From Actinomycetota bacterium (GTDB taxonomy: Bacteria; Actinomycetota; Thermoleophilia; Solirubrobacterales; 70-9), in NCBI GenBank assembly GCA_018268675.1, contig JAFDWB010000009.1:124001-188000 (forward strand): a stretch of DNA of 64,000 nucleotides, in the 5' to 3' direction. Below are positions 1-8,766 of the stretch, piece by piece (positions within the stretch are counted from its first letter, which is position 1; each line of letters starts with the position of its first letter). The notes below the pieces were generated by a model that searched no databases, was not told the origin of the DNA, and saw only the letters and a list, made by a program, of their open reading frames with translations. The position numbers were made by a program, and so were the translations under genes.

Positions 1-355
1 CGCCGCCGAGCGCGGCGCCCAGCTCGCCGCCGGCCTCCGCGAGCTCGCCGCCGAGCGCGAGCTGATCGGCGACGTGCGCGGCCGCGGCCTGGCGCTCGGG
101 GTCGACCTCGTGCGCGACCGCGAGGCCCGCACCCCGGCCGGGACCGAGGCGGCGAAGACGATCGTCCGCGCGCTCGAGCTCGGCGTCGCCTTCTTCTGCG
201 TCGGCCCGGAGTCCAACGTGCTCGAGCTGACCCCGCCGCTGACCGTCACCGAGGCCGAGATCGACCGCGCCGTGGAGGTGATCGGCGCCGCCCTCGCCGA
301 CGTCGAAGCGGGTCGCGTCCCCGACGCCGCGATCGAGGGGTACGCGGGGTGGTGA
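1..355 (+). CDS. Class III PLP-dependent aminotransferase, C-terminal part (5' end outside window)
   Basis: About 117 C-terminal residues of a class III (ornithine/GABA/putrescine type) aminotransferase; the catalytic lysine and most of the PLP domain lie before the window. The visible part shows the family's C-terminal small domain: [13 protein letters not shown], then [18 protein letters not shown] and a final amphipathic helix. Its TGA (353-355) falls inside the first codons of the next gene (GTG at 349), so the two are translationally coupled. Followed by a ligase, hydrolases and an importer, it probably moves the amino group of an omega-amine or of GABA to a keto acid. The family is clear; the substrate is inferred. 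Confidence 0.85.
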   Translation, partial: AAERGAQLAAGLRELAAERELIGDVRGRGLALGVDLVRDREARTPAGTEAAKTIVRALELGVAFFCVGPESNVLELTPPLTVTEAEIDRAVEVIGAALADVEAGRVPDAAIEGYAGW

Positions 356-1671
356 GCGGGCCCGCGCGGGCGGAGATCACCGCCGCCGGCCTCGTCTTCG
401 TCGGCCAGGGCGACCTGGTCGGGATGACCCGCGGCAAGTCGCTCCCCGCGGCGCGCCAGCAGGCCGCCGCGAGCGAGGGCGTCGGCTGGGTCCCCGCCAA
501 CCTCTCGCTCGACCCGTTCGGCGGCATCGCGCCGAACCCCTGGGGCCCGACCGGCGAAATCCGCCTGCGCCCCGACCCCGCCGCCCTGCTGGCGATCGAG
601 CGCCCCGACGGCCCCTCGCCGTTCCAGCTCGCGCTCGCCGACGCCTACCTCGACGGCGAGCCCTGGGACGCCTGCCCCCGCGGCCTGCTCAAACGCACCC
701 TGGCCGAGGTCGAGCGGGTCACCGGCTGCGGCGTGCTGAGCGCCTTCGAGCACGAGTTCCAGCTCGACCCCGGCGCCGCCGGCGCCCACCAGGACGCCTT
801 CAGCCCCCACGCCCTGGCCGCCGCCGAGCCGTTCCCCTCGACCCTCGTCGGCGTCCTCGCCGCGGCCGGCTTCGCCCCCGAGATGGTCTTCTCGGAGTTC
901 GGCCCGCGCCAGTTCGAGGTCCCCTGCGGCCCGGCCCCGGCCCATGAGGGCGCCGACCGCGCCCTGCTCCTGCGCGAAACCGTGCGCGAGGTCGCCCGCT
1001 GGTCGGGCCGCCGCGCCTCCTTCACCCCGATCGCCCCCGGCGCCGGGGTCGGCAACGGCGTCCACATCCACCTCTCGCTTCGCGGCGAAGGCGGCTTCTC
1101 GCCGCTCGGCGCGCTCGACGAGGAGGGCGGGGCGGGGGACCTGGGGCGGAGCTTCGCCGCCGGGATCGTCGCCCACGGCGAGGCCCTCTGCGCGCTCACC
1201 GCGCCGAGCCCGGTCTCCTACGAGCGCCTCGGCCCGGGCCACTGGAGCGCCGGGTACGCCGCCCTCGGCGGGGTCAACCGCGAGGTCCTGCTGCGGATCG
1301 TCGGCCCCGGCACCAGCTCCGCCCACGTCGAGTTCCGCGCTGCCGACGCGACCGCCAACCCCTACCTGGCGCTGGGAGCGATCCTCGCCGCCGGCCTCGA
1401 CGGCGTGCGCCGCAACCTGCCCCCGGCGGCGCGCCAGGACGAGGATCCGGCGACCCTCGACCCGGCCGAGCGCGAGCGCCGCGGCATCCGCCCGCTGCCC
1501 GCCTCCCTCGAGGACGCGCTGGCCGCGCTGGCGGAGGACGAGGCGCTCTCCGGCTGGCTCCCGCCGGAGCTCCGCGACGCCTACCTGGCGATGAAGCGCC
1601 ACGAGCTCGACCTCGCCGCGGAGCTCGGGTCGCCGGCGGAGATCGGGGAGGCCTATGGGCGCATCTACTGA
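349..1671 (+). CDS. Glutamine synthetase family ligase (GlnA-like / gamma-glutamyl-amine synthetase type)
   Basis: 440 residues, GTG start overlapping the previous stop. It keeps the glutamine synthetase core: EHEFQL near residue 133 (metal/glutamate site), NGVHIHLSL near 235 (ATP/metal-binding His motif), an Arg-rich ERLGPGHW...NREVLLRI stretch near 290-315, and [21 protein letters not shown] near 327-347. The N-terminal [16 protein letters not shown] resembles the short domain of GlnA3/PuuA/FluG-like enzymes rather than housekeeping GlnA. In an amine-catabolic operon it probably joins glutamate to an amine, as PuuA does to putrescine. Together with the next gene it forms the two halves of fungal FluG. 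Family sure, substrate unknown. Confidence 0.88.
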   Translation: MVSGPARAEITAAGLVFVGQGDLVGMTRGKSLPAARQQAAASEGVGWVPANLSLDPFGGIAPNPWGPTGEIRLRPDPAALLAIERPDGPSPFQLALADAYLDGEPWDACPRGLLKRTLAEVERVTGCGVLSAFEHEFQLDPGAAGAHQDAFSPHALAAAEPFPSTLVGVLAAAGFAPEMVFSEFGPRQFEVPCGPAPAHEGADRALLLRETVREVARWSGRRASFTPIAPGAGVGNGVHIHLSLRGEGGFSPLGALDEEGGAGDLGRSFAAGIVAHGEALCALTAPSPVSYERLGPGHWSAGYAALGGVNREVLLRIVGPGTSSAHVEFRAADATANPYLALGAILAAGLDGVRRNLPPAARQDEDPATLDPAERERRGIRPLPASLEDALAALAEDEALSGWLPPELRDAYLAMKRHELDLAAELGSPAEIGEAYGRIY

Positions 1672-2779
1672 CCTGCCGCTGATCGACCACCACTGCCACG
1701 GCGTGGTGGCGGCGCTCGACCCGGGCGGCTTCGAGCGCTGGATCACCGAGAGCGACCGCCCCCCGGCGCCCGGCACGCGCTGGTTCGACACCCCGCTCGG
1801 CCTCGCGATCCGCGCCTGGTGCGCGCCGTTCCTCGACCTCGAGCCAGGGACCTCCCCGGAAGACTACGTCGCCCGCCGCGGCGAGCTCGGCCAGGAGGAG
1901 GTCGGCCGCCGCCTCTTCGCCGCCTGCGGCCTCGAGCAGATGCTGGTCGACACCGGCATCGCCGGGCTCGGGCTGGCCGGGCCCGACGAGCTCGCCGCGC
2001 TCACCGGGATCCCCGCCCGCGAGGTGGTGCGGATCGAGGCCGTGGCCGAGGCGCTCGCCCGCCGGGTGACCGGCGCCGACGCCTTCCTCGCCGCCTTCGC
2101 CGCGGCGCTCGACGAGGCCGCCGCGGGCGCGGTCGGGCTGAAGACGATCGCCGCCTACCGCCACGGCCTCGCCCTCGCCGACGCGCCGCCGCCCGCCGAC
2201 GAGGTCCGCCGCGCGCTCGAGCGCCGCCTCCCCGAGATCGCCGCCGGCGCGCGCCTCGCCGACCCGGTGCTGCTCGACCTCGGCGTCTGGACCGGGGTCG
2301 AGGTCGCCCGCGAGCGCGGCCTGCCGCTCCAGGTCCACACCGGCTTCGGCGACACCGACGTCGACCTGCGCCTCGCCGACCCGACCCTGCTGACGCCGCT
2401 GATCCGCGCCCTCGACCCGCTCGGCGTCGACCTCACCCTGCTCCACTGCTACCCCTACCACCGCCAGGCCGCCTACCTCGCGGCGATGTACCCGCACGTG
2501 TACTTCGACCTCGGCCTCACCCTCAACCACGCGATCGCGGGCGCGCCGAGGATCATGGCGGAGGCGATGGAGATGGCACCGTTCGGCAAGCAGCTCTACT
2601 CCTCCGACGCGATCGCGATCCCGGAGCTCCACTACCTCGGCGCGCGCGCGTTCCGCGGCGCGCTCGACGCGGTGCTCGACGGCTGGTCCCGCGACGGCCT
2701 GCTCGGGGCGGCGGACGCGGAGCGGATCGCGGTGGCGATCGCGCGCGGCAACGCGGCCCGGATCTACCCGCTCGGATGA
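1655..2779 (+). CDS. Amidohydrolase-2 family metal-dependent hydrolase (FluG N-domain-like)
   Basis: 374 residues; ATG at 1655 overlaps the ligase end by 17 bases. A TIM-barrel amidohydrolase pattern is visible: IDHHCHG at residues 10-16 (metal-binding His pair), QVHTGFGDTD near 226, LHCYPYHRQ near 262 and the late metal-binding Asp in YSSDAI near 314. Fungal FluG fuses this domain to a glutamine-synthetase domain; here the two are adjacent coupled genes. It likely hydrolyses an amide or releases an amine from a gamma-glutamyl or N-acyl intermediate. The exact reaction cannot be read from the sequence. It ends in an ATGA overlap with the M20 gene. Confidence 0.85.
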   Translation: MGASTDLPLIDHHCHGVVAALDPGGFERWITESDRPPAPGTRWFDTPLGLAIRAWCAPFLDLEPGTSPEDYVARRGELGQEEVGRRLFAACGLEQMLVDTGIAGLGLAGPDELAALTGIPAREVVRIEAVAEALARRVTGADAFLAAFAAALDEAAAGAVGLKTIAAYRHGLALADAPPPADEVRRALERRLPEIAAGARLADPVLLDLGVWTGVEVARERGLPLQVHTGFGDTDVDLRLADPTLLTPLIRALDPLGVDLTLLHCYPYHRQAAYLAAMYPHVYFDLGLTLNHAIAGAPRIMAEAMEMAPFGKQLYSSDAIAIPELHYLGARAFRGALDAVLDGWSRDGLLGAADAERIAVAIARGNAARIYPLG

Positions 2780-3999
2780 GCGCCGGGCTCGACCTCGGGG
2801 GCCTGCTGGCGGCGGTGGACGCGGAGCTGCCGGCGGCGGCCGAGCTGCGCCGCGAGCTGCACCGCCGCCCGGAGCTCGGCAACGAGGAGGAGGGGACGTC
2901 GGCGGCCGTCGCGGCGGCGCTCCCCGGGGTCGAGCGCGAGAGCGTCCTCGGTACCGGGCTGCTGTTCCGCGTCGGCGGCGCCGCCGCCGATCCCCCCGTG
3001 ATGGCCCGCGCCGAGCTCGACGCGCTGCCGATCCGCGAGGCCACCGGCGCCCCCTTCGCGGCCACCGGCGGCGCCATGCACGCCTGCGGCCACGACGTCC
3101 ATATGGCGGCGCTGGTGGCGCTCACGCGGGCCGTGGCCGCGCTCGGCGCGGGCGCGCCGCCGCTGGTCGCCTTCTTCCAGCCGAGCGAGGAGCGCGCCCC
3201 CTCCGGCGCCCGCGCCTTCCTCGCCACCGCCGCCGCGGCCCGCCCCTACCGCGCCGTCCTCGGCGCCCACGTCCACCCGACGATCCCGTTCGGCGCGGTC
3301 GCGGTCCCGCCCGGCCCGATCAACGCCGCCTGCGACGACTTCCGCCTGCTCGTGCGCGGCGCGCCCACCCACGCCGCCTACCCGCACCAGGGCCGCGACC
3401 CGGTGCTGGCGCTGGCGGCGATCGTCGTCGCCCTGCAGCAGATCGTCAGCCGTCGGCTCGACCCGATCCGCCCGGCCGTGGTCAGCGTCACCGGGCTCGA
3501 CGCCGAAGGCCCGAGCAACGCGCTCCCCGGCGAGGCGAGCGCCTGGGGGACGGTCCGCACGCTGGAGCCGGAGGACCGCGCCCCGGCCCTGGAGCTGCTC
3601 GGCGAGATCGCCGCCGACGTCGCCCGCGCCCACGGCTGCACCGCCGCGGTGGAGCTCACCCCCGGCGAGCCCGCCCTCGTCAACGACCCCGAGCTGGCGG
3701 CCGCCGCGGCGCCGCTCCTGGCCGCCGCCGACGCCCGCCTCGCCCCCGGCTTCCGCTCCTGCGGCTCCGACGACATCGCCTTCCTCGGCGACCTGGCGCC
3801 GCTGCTGATGGCGTTCGTCGGCATCGAGGGCGCCCAGGAGGTCGCCGACGTGCCCCTCCACGACCCGCGTTTCCTCCCATCCGAGAAGGCGATCGGCGCG
3901 GTCGCGCGCGCCCTCGCCTGCCTCTACGCCGCGGCCTCTGGCGCGACAAACACAGACTGGCCACAGTCCGCCGGCCCACTTCCACCAATGCGTAGATAG
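2776..3999 (+). CDS. M20 family amidohydrolase (N-acyl-amino-acid/IAA-conjugate hydrolase type)
   Basis: 407 residues. The frame is open far upstream, but the start is set at ATG 2776, whose ATGA overlaps the previous stop and where homologous sequence begins (ELRRELHRRPELGNEE). M20D hallmarks: HACGHDVHM near residue 102 (metal ligands), PSEERAPSGA near 135 (catalytic Glu and second metal), GAHVHPT near 163, and the dimerisation insert APTHAAYPHQGRDP near 196. The C-terminal SCGSDDIAFL carries the Ser/Asp replacement typical of M20D. Such enzymes cut N-acyl or N-carbamoyl-type bonds of amino acids. The last 15 residues (WPQSAGPLPPMRR end) look like low-constraint tail. Confidence 0.88.
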   Translation: MSAGLDLGGLLAAVDAELPAAAELRRELHRRPELGNEEEGTSAAVAAALPGVERESVLGTGLLFRVGGAAADPPVMARAELDALPIREATGAPFAATGGAMHACGHDVHMAALVALTRAVAALGAGAPPLVAFFQPSEERAPSGARAFLATAAAARPYRAVLGAHVHPTIPFGAVAVPPGPINAACDDFRLLVRGAPTHAAYPHQGRDPVLALAAIVVALQQIVSRRLDPIRPAVVSVTGLDAEGPSNALPGEASAWGTVRTLEPEDRAPALELLGEIAADVARAHGCTAAVELTPGEPALVNDPELAAAAAPLLAAADARLAPGFRSCGSDDIAFLGDLAPLLMAFVGIEGAQEVADVPLHDPRFLPSEKAIGAVARALACLYAAASGATNTDWPQSAGPLPPMRR

Positions 4000-4026
4000 C
4001 TCGCCGGGCCCCCCGATGGGACTCTG

Positions 4027-4857
4027 ATGGCGATCATGGGAGCGGAGACAGACCGTACGACGGCCGGCGTCGCCGTGGCGAGCCCCGGTGGCGCCAACGC
4101 GGAGAAGCCGGGCTTCCGCGCCGAGGGCATCTGCGTCCACTTCGAGGGCGTCAAAGCCGTCGACGGGGTCGACGTGACGATCGTCCGCGGCGAGGTGCTC
4201 GGCCTGCTCGGCCCCAACGGCGCCGGGAAGACGACCCTCGTCAACGCGCTCACCGGCTTCGAGAAGCCGACCGCCGGCCAGGTCTGGCTCGGCGAGCGCG
4301 ACATCACCGGGATGGAGGCGGCGCGCCTCGCCCGCCTCGGTGTCGCGCGCACCTTCCAGTCGGGCCGCCTCTTCGACCACCTCACGGTGCTGGAGAACGT
4401 CGAGGTCGCGGCGCTGACCGGGTACCGCACCCGCCGCCGCGCGGTCGCCCGCGCCCGCGAGATCCTCGCGATGCTGGAGCTCTCCCACATCGCCGACCGC
4501 CGCGCCCGCGAGCTCTCGCACGGCGAGAGCCGCAACGTCGAGCTCGGCCGGCTGATCGCCACCTCGGCCTCCTACCTGCTGCTCGACGAGCCCGCGGCCG
4601 GCCTGAACGAGGCCGAGAGCGACCAGCTGACCACGCTGATCGCCTCGCTGCCCGAGCGGCTCGACTGCGGCGTGCTGATCATCGAGCACGACATGCGGGT
4701 GATCATGCGGCTCTGCCACCGCATCCAGGTCCTCGACCACGGCAAGACGATCGCCGTCGGCACGCCGGAGGAGATCCGCGCCGACGCCGCCGTCAACGCC
4801 GCCTACCTCGGCTCGGTGGACAACGAGGCCGCGGGGGAGAACGATGCTGCGAGTTGA
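4027..4857 (+). CDS. livG: Liv-type ABC importer ATPase (LivG-like)
   Basis: 276 residues, one of two ATPases of a HAAT-family (branched-chain amino acid/amide/urea type) importer. Walker A GPNGAGKTTLVN near residue 62, Q-loop in ARTFQSGRL near 113, a degenerate signature LSHGESRNVEL near 160, Walker B YLLLDEPAAGLN and the H-loop IIEHDM. The first 35 residues before the ABC domain are poorly conserved; a second ATG at 4036 is an equal candidate start. A 27-base gap separates it from the M20 gene. All glutamates I checked are GAG, the reverse of the coupled binding-protein gene. Confidence 0.93.
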   Translation: MAIMGAETDRTTAGVAVASPGGANAEKPGFRAEGICVHFEGVKAVDGVDVTIVRGEVLGLLGPNGAGKTTLVNALTGFEKPTAGQVWLGERDITGMEAARLARLGVARTFQSGRLFDHLTVLENVEVAALTGYRTRRRAVARAREILAMLELSHIADRRARELSHGESRNVELGRLIATSASYLLLDEPAAGLNEAESDQLTTLIASLPERLDCGVLIIEHDMRVIMRLCHRIQVLDHGKTIAVGTPEEIRADAAVNAAYLGSVDNEAAGENDAAS

Positions 4858-5563
4858 CTCACTCGAGGTCCGCTACGGACGCCTGGTCGCCGTGCACGGC
4901 ATCTCGCTGGAGGTCGGCGACGGCGAGTGCGTCGGCCTGATCGGCCCCAACGGGGCGGGCAAGACGACGACGCTCTCGGCGATCGCCGGGGTCCTCTCGC
5001 CCGCCTCGGGCACGATCGAGATCGGCGGCGAGAGCGTCGGTGGCGAACCGCCGGAGGCGATCGTCCGCCGCGGCGTCTCCCTGGTCCCCGAGGGCCGGCG
5101 GATCTTCACCACGCTGACGGTGGAGGAAAACCTGCGGATCGGCTCCTCGACCCGCAAGGACGGCGAGGTCGACGCCGACATCGACCGGATGATGGAGCGC
5201 TTCCCGGTGTTGCGGCGCTACGCCGCGACCCACGCGGGCAAGCTCTCGGGCGGCGAGCAGCAGCAGCTGGCGATCGCCCGGGCGCTGATGTCGCGCCCCC
5301 GCCTCCTGCTCTTGGACGAGCCCTCCCTGGGCCTCGCCCCCCTGATGGTTGACCTCGTCTTCGAACTGGTCGCGCAGCTGCGCGAGGAAGGGATAACGAT
5401 GCTCCTGGTCGAGCAGAACGGCCGTCGAACCGTCGACCTGGCCGACCGCACCTACGTTCTCGCCGGCGGCCGGATCGCGATGGTGGCGACCGGCGTCAAG
5501 GACCTCGAGGAGGTCGAGCGGGCCTACTTCGGCGGCGATGCCGCGGTGGGGACCGAGGCATGA
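4844..5563 (+). CDS. livF: Liv-type ABC importer ATPase (LivF-like)
   Basis: 239 residues, the second ATPase of the importer; its start overlaps livG by 14 bases. Walker A GPNGAGKTTTLSAI near residue 33, the full signature LSGGEQQQLAIARAL near 131, Walker B LLLLDEPSLGLAP near 151 and LLVEQN as H-loop region, where the usual His is Gln/Asn as in LivF proteins. The length is typical. It works with LivG as a heterodimer below the LivH/LivM channel. It ends in an ATGA overlap with livH. Confidence 0.94.
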   Translation: MLRVDSLEVRYGRLVAVHGISLEVGDGECVGLIGPNGAGKTTTLSAIAGVLSPASGTIEIGGESVGGEPPEAIVRRGVSLVPEGRRIFTTLTVEENLRIGSSTRKDGEVDADIDRMMERFPVLRRYAATHAGKLSGGEQQQLAIARALMSRPRLLLLDEPSLGLAPLMVDLVFELVAQLREEGITMLLVEQNGRRTVDLADRTYVLAGGRIAMVATGVKDLEEVERAYFGGDAAVGTEA

Positions 5564-6438
5564 CCGCGCTGCTGCAGCACGTCGTCGACGCGATCGGCCT
5601 CGCCAGCCTCTACGCGCTGCTCGCCCTGCCGGTGGCGCTGATCTACGGGATCATGGGCCTGGTCAACTTCGCCCACGGCGAATTGATCATGATCGGCGCC
5701 TACGGGCTGTTCATCTTCGCCGCCCTCTCGCTGCCGCTGGCGATCTTCCTGATGATCGCGGTGGTGATCGTCGCCGCCCTGCTGATGGAGCGCTCGGCCT
5801 TCAGACCGGTGCGCGGCTCGACCCCGGAGACCCTGCTGGTCACCTCCTTCGCGGTCAGCTTCTTACTCCAGAACCTCGCCCTGATGGTCTTCGGCAGCCG
5901 CCCGAAGAGCATCGAAACGCCGGGCTTCCTGAACAAGGCCGTGAGCGTCGGCGGGATCCAGATCGAAGGCGTGACGATCCTCTCGGTGGTCGCCGCGACG
6001 GTCTTCATCGGCGGCCTCGTGATCTTCATGCGCCGGACCAACTTCGGCATGGCGATGCGGGCCGCGGCGGAGGACTTCACGATGGCCCGGCTGGTCGGCA
6101 TCCGCGCCAACGCGGTGATCTCCGGCACCTTCGCGATCAGCGGCGCGATGGCCGGCGTCGCCGCCTTCATCCTCGTCGTCCAGGGCGGCTCGGCCTTCGC
6201 CACGATGGGGCTCGCGCCGGTGATCATCGCCTTCGTCGCGACGATGATGGGCGGCCTCGGCAGCTTCAGCGGCGCTCTGCTCGGGGCGGCGTTGCTCGGC
6301 GCCGGCACGGTCGCCTTCGAGGTCGTGTTGCCGACCCAGCTGCGCTCCTCGCGCGAAGCGTTCGTCTACGGCGGCGTCCTCGTGCTCCTCCTGATCCGGC
6401 CCCAGGGCCTGATCCCGTCGCGCAAGGAGCGCGTCTGA
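5560..6438 (+). CDS. livH: Liv-type ABC importer permease (LivH-like)
   Basis: 292 residues, about eight hydrophobic segments. It starts with LLQHVVDAIGLASLYALLALP and the conserved MGLVNFAHGELIMIGAY stretch typical of LivH, and has the coupling-helix region AMRAAAEDFTMARLVGI near residue 167-183. It ends LLLIRPQGLIPSRKERV, the standard LivH C-terminus. ATGA overlap on both sides (livF, livM). Confidence 0.94.
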   Translation: MTALLQHVVDAIGLASLYALLALPVALIYGIMGLVNFAHGELIMIGAYGLFIFAALSLPLAIFLMIAVVIVAALLMERSAFRPVRGSTPETLLVTSFAVSFLLQNLALMVFGSRPKSIETPGFLNKAVSVGGIQIEGVTILSVVAATVFIGGLVIFMRRTNFGMAMRAAAEDFTMARLVGIRANAVISGTFAISGAMAGVAAFILVVQGGSAFATMGLAPVIIAFVATMMGGLGSFSGALLGAALLGAGTVAFEVVLPTQLRSSREAFVYGGVLVLLLIRPQGLIPSRKERV

Positions 6439-7532
6439 TGGCGCGGGTCGGCGGCTTCGCGCGCCAGGTCCAGACGCCGGTGCTGCTGGCGGCGCTGGTC
6501 GCGGTGATCACGCTGCTGGCGCCGCTCGGCGGGCTGGCGATGGAAAACCGGGCGATGGTGATGCTGCTGAACGTCAGCATCGTGGTCGGGCTCTACTCGT
6601 TCGCCGGCCTCTCCGGCGTCCTCTCCTTCGGCCATATGAGCTTCATGTCGATCGGCGCCTACGCGGGCGCGCTGATCACGATCCCGATCGTCGCCAAGGG
6701 GGCGCTGCTGCCGAACCTGCCGACCTTCATCGCGCACGCCGAATTCTCCTACCCGCTGGCGTTCCTGATCGCCGGCGGCGTCGCCGCGCTGGCGGCGCTG
6801 ATCATCTCGCTGCCGGTGGCGCGGCTCCCCGCCCTGGCGCTCTCGCTGGCGATGTTCGCGGTGCTGGTGATCGCCTACCAGGTGGAGAGCAACTGGAACA
6901 GCGTCACCCGCGGGCGGCAGGCGCTGCTCGGCGTGCCCACCAACACCACCCTCGGCGTCGCCCTGGTGCTTGCCGCGCTGACGATCTTCTTCGTTTTCGC
7001 CTACCAGGAGTCGCGCTTCGGCCTGCGCCTGCGGGCGTCGCGGGAGAACGAGCTGGCGGCGGCGGCGATCGGCGTCAACGTGGTCCGCGAGCGGCGCATC
7101 GCGCTGGTCCTCAGCGGCTTCGTGATCGGCGTCGCGGGCGCCGCCTACGGGCAGTACCTGGGCGTCTTCACGCCGAACAACTTCTACCTCGAACTCACCT
7201 TCCTGACGATCGCGATGCTGGTGATCGGCGGCTCGCTCAGCCTCACCGGCGCGGTGATCGGCCCGGTCCTGGTCGCCTTCCTCACCTACTTCCTGCAGCA
7301 GGGGGAGACGGTCACCGGCCCCGGCCTGCAGCAGATCGGGCTGGCGCTGGCGATGCTGCTGGTCCTGATCTTCCGCCCGCTCGGGCTGACGATGGGCTCC
7401 GAGCTGAAGCTCTCCAGCCTGCGCGCCCTGTCGTTTTCGGGGCTGCGGCGGCGCGGCGCGAGCCAGGCCGCGAACACCTCTTCATCCTCATCCGAGCCTG
7501 AGCCCCGGACCGCCGAGGGAGGCCCTCGATGA
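6438..7532 (+). CDS. livM: Liv-type ABC importer permease (LivM-like)
   Basis: 364 residues from the ATG at 6438 that overlaps the livH stop (TGATG). About ten hydrophobic segments; LSFGHMSFMSIGAYAGAL near residue 62 is the LivM counterpart of the LivH NFAHGE motif, and RLRASRENELAAAAIGVN near 195 is the ATPase-coupling loop. The last 40 residues (Ser/Glu/Pro-rich, after LIFRPLGL) form a non-conserved cytoplasmic tail. It pairs with LivH as the channel. Confidence 0.93.
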   Translation: MARVGGFARQVQTPVLLAALVAVITLLAPLGGLAMENRAMVMLLNVSIVVGLYSFAGLSGVLSFGHMSFMSIGAYAGALITIPIVAKGALLPNLPTFIAHAEFSYPLAFLIAGGVAALAALIISLPVARLPALALSLAMFAVLVIAYQVESNWNSVTRGRQALLGVPTNTTLGVALVLAALTIFFVFAYQESRFGLRLRASRENELAAAAIGVNVVRERRIALVLSGFVIGVAGAAYGQYLGVFTPNNFYLELTFLTIAMLVIGGSLSLTGAVIGPVLVAFLTYFLQQGETVTGPGLQQIGLALAMLLVLIFRPLGLTMGSELKLSSLRALSFSGLRRRGASQAANTSSSSSEPEPRTAEGGPR

Positions 7533-7563
7533 CCCCAACCCCCCGATTCAGAAGGAGCAACAG

Positions 7564-8766
7564 ATGCGCTTGACGAGATTGAGGACGGTCGCGGTGGCGA
7601 TCATGGTCGCCGCGGTCGCGGTGGGCGTGACGGCCTGCGGCAGCTCCGAAGGCGGGTCGAGCAACACCGGTCCGATCACGATCGGGTTCGCCACCGCCCA
7701 GTCGGGGGCGTTCGCCTCCTACGACCAGCCGGCGGTCCAGTCGGCGAAGCTGAAGGTCGAAAAGATCAACGCCGAAGGCGGGATCGAAGGCCGCAAGATC
7801 AAGATCGTCGAAGCCGATACGCGGACGGAAATCAGCGGCGCCCGCGAAGCGGCCGACGAAGTGCTCGCCGCGGGTGCGGAATTCATGATGACCACGTGTG
7901 ACTTCGACTACTCGACCCCGAGCATCATCGAGGCCCAGTCGCACAACGTGGTGGCGATGTCACCGTGCGCGGGCTCGACCAAGTTCCGCACCGACATCAT
8001 CGGCCCGAACGGGTTCTCGATGGGGACCGGGGCGGGCGCCGAAGGCGCGAGCCAGGCCGAATTCGCCTACGAAAAACTCCATGCCCGGACCGCCTACGTG
8101 GTCGTCGACCCGACCATCGACATCGACAAACAGTCGGCGCAGGCGTTCGAAATCCGGTTCAAAGAACTCGGCGGCAAGATCGTCGGCAACGACGTCTTCC
8201 AGCAGGAAGACCAGGCCTTCTCGGCGCAGACGAACCGCATCCGCGAACTCTCCGAAGCGCCCGACATGATCTACCTCGCCAGCTACCCGCCTGGCGGCGT
8301 GCGGTTCCTGCGCAGCCTGCGGGCCGCCGGGATCGAAGAGCCGGTGCTCTCGGAATCGAACTTCGACGGCTCCTACTGGCTGAAGTCGGTGCCCGGGCTG
8401 TCGAACTTCTACCACACCGCCTACGGCTCGCTGCAGGGCAACGACCCCGATCCGGCAGTCAACAAACTGATCGCCGAAGTGACCAAGAAGTACGGCAAGC
8501 CGGAAACGTCGATCGGCTCGCTTAGTGGCTACAGCGTGATCGAAGCGTTCCAGAAAGCCTACGAAAAAGCCAAATCGACCGAAGCGAGCAAGCTGATCCC
8601 GGCGCTCCAGGAATTCAACAACGAAAAGCTGGTGATCGGGCCGACGACGTTCAACAGCACCTACCACATCACCCTCGACCGACCCGTCCGGATCATCGAA
8701 GTCCAGAACGGGAAGGAAAAACTCGTCGGCCTGTGGTCGCCGAAAAAAGTGCCGAAGATCGAATGA
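7564..8766 (+). CDS. livK: Liv-type substrate-binding lipoprotein (LivK-like)
   Basis: 400 residues with a lipoprotein signal peptide: basic n-region MRLTRLR, hydrophobic core, and lipobox VTAC with the lipidated Cys near residue 24. The mature part is a type I periplasmic-binding fold (PITIGFATAQSGAFASYD, then EGRKIKIVEADTRTE). A strong ribosome binding site, AGAAGGAG, precedes the ATG. It captures the transported compound outside the membrane. Codon use is unlike its operon partners: 29 of 31 glutamates are GAA by hand count, and AAA lysines are common. The ligand cannot be inferred from the fold; neighbours suggest a guanidino/amine or acyl-amino compound. Confidence 0.93.
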   Translation: MRLTRLRTVAVAIMVAAVAVGVTACGSSEGGSSNTGPITIGFATAQSGAFASYDQPAVQSAKLKVEKINAEGGIEGRKIKIVEADTRTEISGAREAADEVLAAGAEFMMTTCDFDYSTPSIIEAQSHNVVAMSPCAGSTKFRTDIIGPNGFSMGTGAGAEGASQAEFAYEKLHARTAYVVVDPTIDIDKQSAQAFEIRFKELGGKIVGNDVFQQEDQAFSAQTNRIRELSEAPDMIYLASYPPGGVRFLRSLRAAGIEEPVLSESNFDGSYWLKSVPGLSNFYHTAYGSLQGNDPDPAVNKLIAEVTKKYGKPETSIGSLSGYSVIEAFQKAYEKAKSTEASKLIPALQEFNNEKLVIGPTTFNSTYHITLDRPVRIIEVQNGKEKLVGLWSPKKVPKIE

